Part shown: positions 61,168 through 64,000 of the stretch, one piece after another
Numbering within the stretch: position 1 is the stretch's first letter
Layout of the letters: the number at the start of each line of letters is the position of its first letter
Assembly: GCF_002224485.1 (NCBI RefSeq)
Contig: NZ_CP022463.1
Location: 746,119 to 810,118, forward strand
Direction: 5' to 3'
Length of the DNA stretch: 64,000 nt
Source of the DNA: Sinomonas sp. R1AF57
Lineage (GTDB): Bacteria > Actinomycetota > Actinomycetes > Actinomycetales > Micrococcaceae
Notes under the pieces: generated by a model
The model's input: only the letters and a program-made list of their open reading frames with translations
What the model was told of the DNA's origin: nothing
The model's database searches: none
Position numbers and translations under genes: made by a program

Positions 61168-61479
61168 CCGCGGCTGTCCCATCCAGATCGGGTTCAGCGC
61201 GTTGAGCGCTGCGGCTGGGGATCGATCAACACGGCCTCGAGGACGTCGCTTGCCCTGAGCTCGTGCGTCGTGGCCTGCCAGTAGGGCGCCCGGCCGGAAT
61301 GGCGGACGCAGGGCGGGCGCGGCGGACGGGAATCGGCACCCTCGCAGTGTGCGGGGAAGGACTGACATTTCTTCTCAGCGCACGGCCCGGGAGGCCCCCA
61401 TTCCATGGTTCCGTGGCCACTCCGCTGGTGTCGAGGAGGCGCCTATTCTGGGATTGCCGGCAACGATCAGGAGATCACG
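61168..61479. other. Intergenic region, no supported gene (312 bp)
   Basis: Nothing convincing is coded here. On the minus strand a 70-codon frame (61194-61406) has a part reading YWQATTHELRASDVLEAVLI that looks somewhat protein-like and could be a gene remnant, but no family was recognised and no start is convincing. Confidence 0.35.
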
Positions 61480-61884
61480 ATGGCATCCACCCCAGCCTTC
61501 GCCTCGGCCCGTGCGCGCCGCGGACTGTCAGCTCTCATGATCCTCGAGGCGGCCAGTCTCGCGGTCGTCTCGACCCTCCACCTCTCGGGCCTGACGGGCG
61601 AAGGCAGGCGGCCCTACAGCCCCACGTCCGCGGGCGTCGCCGAGGCGATCATCGGCGTCGTGCTCGTCGCGGGGGCCGTCGCCCTCCTCCGCAGCACCCG
61701 CCGCGGGCGTCTCGCGGCACAGGTCGCCACCGGCTTCGCCGTCGCCGGCTTTATCTTCGGCCTGACGTTCACCCTCCTCGGGGGCGAACCGGGCGACGTC
61801 GCCTACCACCTCATCGCCCTTCCCGTGCTCGTCGCCACCCTCGTGCTGCTGTTGATCAGAACCAGGCCTCGGGCGGGCCGGTAG
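61480..61884 (+). CDS. Small four-helix membrane protein
   Basis: A 134-residue membrane protein with helices at SALMILEAASLAVVSTLHLS, AEAIIGVVLVAGAVALLRS, VATGFAVAGFIFGLTFTLLG and LIALPVLVATLVLLLI. It resembles small actinobacterial integral proteins of unknown role. ATG 61480 behind AGGAG. A Gly/Arg-rich stretch separates it from the next gene. Confidence 0.6.
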   Translation: MASTPAFASARARRGLSALMILEAASLAVVSTLHLSGLTGEGRRPYSPTSAGVAEAIIGVVLVAGAVALLRSTRRGRLAAQVATGFAVAGFIFGLTFTLLGGEPGDVAYHLIALPVLVATLVLLLIRTRPRAGR

Positions 61885-62048
61885 AGCGCCGCGGAGCGCG
61901 GTTTCGCCTGCTCACCCCCCGCGGGCGCGGACGACGGCGGGTTCCCGGCCCGCGTGCGCCGGCCACGCGCCGTCGCGCGTCGCCTTCGCCCGGTTCGGCC
62001 CGCCGCGGGACCTGTCGGCGCTGGGGGCGTGAGCGTACGGTCGGAGCC

Positions 62049-62633
62049 ATGGCAACCTACACTTTCGACGTCTTCAGCTCGCTCGACGGGTTCGGCTCGG
62101 CGACCGACGAGTGGACGGGCTACTGGGGCAAGCAGGGGCCGGAACTCCTCGAGCGCCGCGCCGACCTCTTCGGTGAGGAGCAGCTCATGGTCTTCGGGCC
62201 GGACACCTACCGCATGTTCTCCGGCTTCTTCGCGGCCGGCGAGGAGTTCGACGACGTCTGGACCCAGCGGATGAGCGAGATGCGCAAGGTCGTCGTCTCG
62301 CGCTCGATGGCGCCGGACGAGCCGCTGCCCTGGCCGAACACGACCCTCATGCGCGGCGACGCGGTCGAGGTCGTGGCCCGGCTCAAGGAGGAATCCGACA
62401 TCCCGCTCCGCTCCCACGGCAGCCTGAAGATGAACCGCGCCCTCATGGCCGCCGGCCTGGTGGACCGCCTTCAGGTGACGATCTTCCCAGTCATCACCGG
62501 GATCACCGGCCGGGCGCCCATCTTCGGCGGCGCCGGGGACTTCGACCTTGACCTGCTGGAGGCGCGGACCCTCGACGGGCGCACGCAGGAGCTCGTCTAC
62601 GCGCCGTCCGTGCACGCGCCGCGGGCGCGGTAG
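62049..62633 (+). CDS. Dihydrofolate reductase family protein
   Basis: A 194-residue RibD_C/DHFR-like protein. It opens TYTFDVFSSLDGFGSATDEW, with EEQLMVFGPDTYRMFSGFF and KVVVSRSMAPDEPLPWPNT. LRSHGSLKMNRALMAAGLVD and IFPVITGITGRAPIF are the core strands. Related at family level to the gene at 11855 but not a close copy. Function unknown. The start is ATG at 62049. Confidence 0.78.
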   Translation: MATYTFDVFSSLDGFGSATDEWTGYWGKQGPELLERRADLFGEEQLMVFGPDTYRMFSGFFAAGEEFDDVWTQRMSEMRKVVVSRSMAPDEPLPWPNTTLMRGDAVEVVARLKEESDIPLRSHGSLKMNRALMAAGLVDRLQVTIFPVITGITGRAPIFGGAGDFDLDLLEARTLDGRTQELVYAPSVHAPRAR

Positions 62634-62646
62634 AGCGGGGCGAGGG

Positions 62647-62672
62647 CGACGGTGGGTGCGCGCCCGGCGTCG
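62647..62672. repeat. Degenerate palindromic element, copy 7
   Basis: CGACGGTGGGTGC and GCGCCCGGCGTCG form an imperfect 13+13-bp palindrome after the reductase gene. It is a decayed member of the GACGGCGGGTGC family. Confidence 0.55.
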
Positions 62673-62841
62673 TCCGCTAACCGGCGCGGGGGTCAGTGGG
62701 CGGCACCTGGTTCGAGTTCGCCCTAGGAGGTTTGTCGAGGAGCGTCGCCGCGCCGGCGATCACGACTCGCATCGGTGGTTACGAGTGGCGCCGATGGTCA
62801 CGTCCCAGGATTCCGCCCTTCCGGACGTTCATGCCTCGGAG

Positions 62842-63384
62842 CTACACCCGGACCGGATCACCGACGAGGCGCTTGAGCTCGGCAACTTCGGCAGTGAGCT
62901 CGTGGACCTGCTGGGTCACCCGCCTGAACGCCCGCCGGCGCCGCCACTCCTCGACAAAGCTCGCCACCATCGCGACGATGCTCAGCGGTATGGCGAGGGC
63001 GAACGCCCAGCCGGCGGAGGCTAGGAAACCCCCAGCCACCGGAAGCGCAGCCTGCACATTGTTGAATTCGTTGACCCCGTCGGCCAGCCCACTGAGGAGG
63101 CCGTCGATGGATTCCAGGAACTGGCCGACCATGGGAATGCCGGCCAGGGAGGGAGCGACAAGCCGCTCATGGGTGTCGCCGCCCCAGCGGCCCTCGCCGA
63201 GATGCAACAGGACGTAGACGGCGGCCACGGCGTTCGCGAACCCGAAGACGAGAACAGCGCCGAGGGCTGCCAGGTCGAGGCGCCGATGCCGCCAGAGAGC
63301 GAGCAGCACCGCGGCAACGATCGCAGCATCCCACGCAAGATTCGTCAGGGCTTCGCCGTTGAAGCTGCTCAAAAAGTCCACCAC
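62842..63384 (-). CDS. Membrane protein with C-terminal helical tail
   Basis: A 180-residue protein. Helices at AIVAAVLLALWRHRRLDL, LAALGAVLVFGFANAVAAVY and the third helix GWAFALAIPLSIVAMVASFV; then a charged C-terminus ending VHELTAEVAELKRLVGD, a coiled-coil-like tail. A fragment at 48306-48583 matches its second half. The start is set at GTG 63384, which has GGAAGGA at 6-nt spacing; an ATG at 63390 sits directly against that site. Unknown function. Confidence 0.65.
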   Translation of the reverse strand: MVDFLSSFNGEALTNLAWDAAIVAAVLLALWRHRRLDLAALGAVLVFGFANAVAAVYVLLHLGEGRWGGDTHERLVAPSLAGIPMVGQFLESIDGLLSGLADGVNEFNNVQAALPVAGGFLASAGWAFALAIPLSIVAMVASFVEEWRRRRAFRRVTQQVHELTAEVAELKRLVGDPVRV

Positions 63385-63447
63385 GCGCATTCCTTCCCCA
63401 CAGTCCTGTGGCAGGTTATCGCCTAGGGCGGCCGGTACGCTGACGGC

Positions 63448-64000
63448 ATGTCCGCGGAGCTGAGCAACGACTCCTTCATCGGCCGCCTGCTGGAAGAACT
63501 TTCCTGGGAGAAGGCGACCCACTACCGGCACGGCGGAAGGCGGCGCGAGAACGTCCTCACCGCCGAGGTGCTGCTGCCGCTCTCCTATCTGCCACGGGAC
63601 CTGTTCCTCGGCGAGGTCCTCAGGAGCGCCCACGGGGCCGACGATGCCCGCCGCGTCGTCGTCTCCGAGATCGAGGCTGCCGACGTCACGCTTCTCCCCG
63701 ATCAATTGGAGCCAGCGCCCGACGTCCGCGTCCAGCCCGATGCCTCCTTCTCCATGCCGGCGAGCTATGTGCTCGTCGAGGCCAAGCGGAATGGACGAGC
63801 GTCCTTCCAGCCCTCCCAGCTCGCCAAGGAATACCTGGCCCTGAAGGCTGCGGCGGGGGAGCGAACGCCGATGCTCTTCCTGATCCTCGGCGCTCCACCG
63901 CCCGTCGCGGTGAGGGGCCACGGACGGATGGCGCCTGAGGACGCGGTGGCGGCGTATCTGCCGCTCTTCTTCGGAGAGCCCGCCGTGGGCGCCGACGTTG
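63448..64000 (+). CDS. PD-(D/E)XK nuclease-like protein, cut by window end
   Basis: 184 codons visible, open to the last base. SFIGRLLEELSWEKATHYRH starts the protein; later LEPAPDVRVQPDASFSMPAS, then YVLVEAKRNGRASFQPSQLA contain the P-D ... E-x-K elements of a restriction-endonuclease fold. The following QLAKEYLALKAAAGERTPMLF fits a core helix and strand. It may be a restriction or defence nuclease. The start is ATG at 63448; its ribosome site is weak. Confidence 0.65.
   Translation, partial: MSAELSNDSFIGRLLEELSWEKATHYRHGGRRRENVLTAEVLLPLSYLPRDLFLGEVLRSAHGADDARRVVVSEIEAADVTLLPDQLEPAPDVRVQPDASFSMPASYVLVEAKRNGRASFQPSQLAKEYLALKAAAGERTPMLFLILGAPPPVAVRGHGRMAPEDAVAAYLPLFFGEPAVGADV

Noticed and set aside
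61927-61985. Palindrome copy near 61.9 kb
   Set aside because: One arm is present but the partner is interrupted and shifted; no stable hairpin of the same type.
62842-63921. 359-residue membrane protein extending to 63921
   Set aside because: The upstream part is antisense to the PD-(D/E)XK gene and has no family features; the start near 63384 has its own ribosome site.

Overview
The window is very GC-rich with short intergenic gaps, many GTG/TTG starts and frequent 4-bp stop/start overlaps. Its gene content (MmpS-like and DUF4190 proteins, CHAD/CYTH protein, NERD protein, MHS-family transporters) points to an actinobacterium, most likely Micrococcaceae (Arthrobacter/Sinomonas type). This is inference from protein character; there is no rRNA or other marker gene here. 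No tRNA, rRNA, CRISPR array or recognisable insertion sequence was seen.

1-28.7 kb is mostly chromosomal housekeeping and stress or salvage genes: a thioesterase, a RecB-nuclease/helicase fusion, a secreted HNH nuclease, an AlkD-like protein, a complete McrBC type IV restriction pair (8.4-11.8 kb), a universal stress protein, a GbsR-type regulator with an ABC exporter, several oxidoreductases, an adenine/adenosine deaminase, a CYTH-CHAD protein, an acyltransferase and a cold-shock protein with a strong UUCG-loop terminator.

28.7-40.4 kb holds a fatty-acid desaturase whose N-terminus has no canonical start, an ADP-ribosyltransferase-like small protein, a pair of paralogous membrane proteins, an 858-aa membrane protein, a GH13 glucosidase, an APC permease, six tandem copies of a 36-bp hairpin-forming repeat, and an MFS transporter broken by a one-base frameshift with a coupled beta-propeller protein.

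40.4-49 kb is more accessory: a HepT-like remnant, a NERD protein, a DUF3761-type lipoprotein, two flavodoxin paralogues flanking bioY and a CHY zinc-finger gene, a TetR/metallo-hydrolase divergent pair with two tandem operators, and a 660-bp patch made of pieces of three genes. A recurrent perfect or near-perfect palindrome built on GACGGCGGGTGC/GCACCCGCCGTC sits at several gene ends here.

49.0-61.2 kb is one catabolic island: eleven minus-strand genes divergent from an IclR-type regulator. It has three different FAD_binding_2 flavoproteins in tandem, three SDRs (one lacking the catalytic Tyr/Lys), a 3-hydroxyisobutyrate-dehydrogenase-like reductase, a cupin, a NIPSNAP protein and two MHS transporters (one frameshifted). 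Without ring-cleavage genes, this looks like uptake plus stepwise oxidation/desaturation of a cyclic or hydroxy-acid compound; the substrate is unknown. It is the best candidate here for an undescribed system. The last 3 kb has small membrane proteins, a reductase-family protein and a PD-(D/E)XK-like protein cut by the window end.
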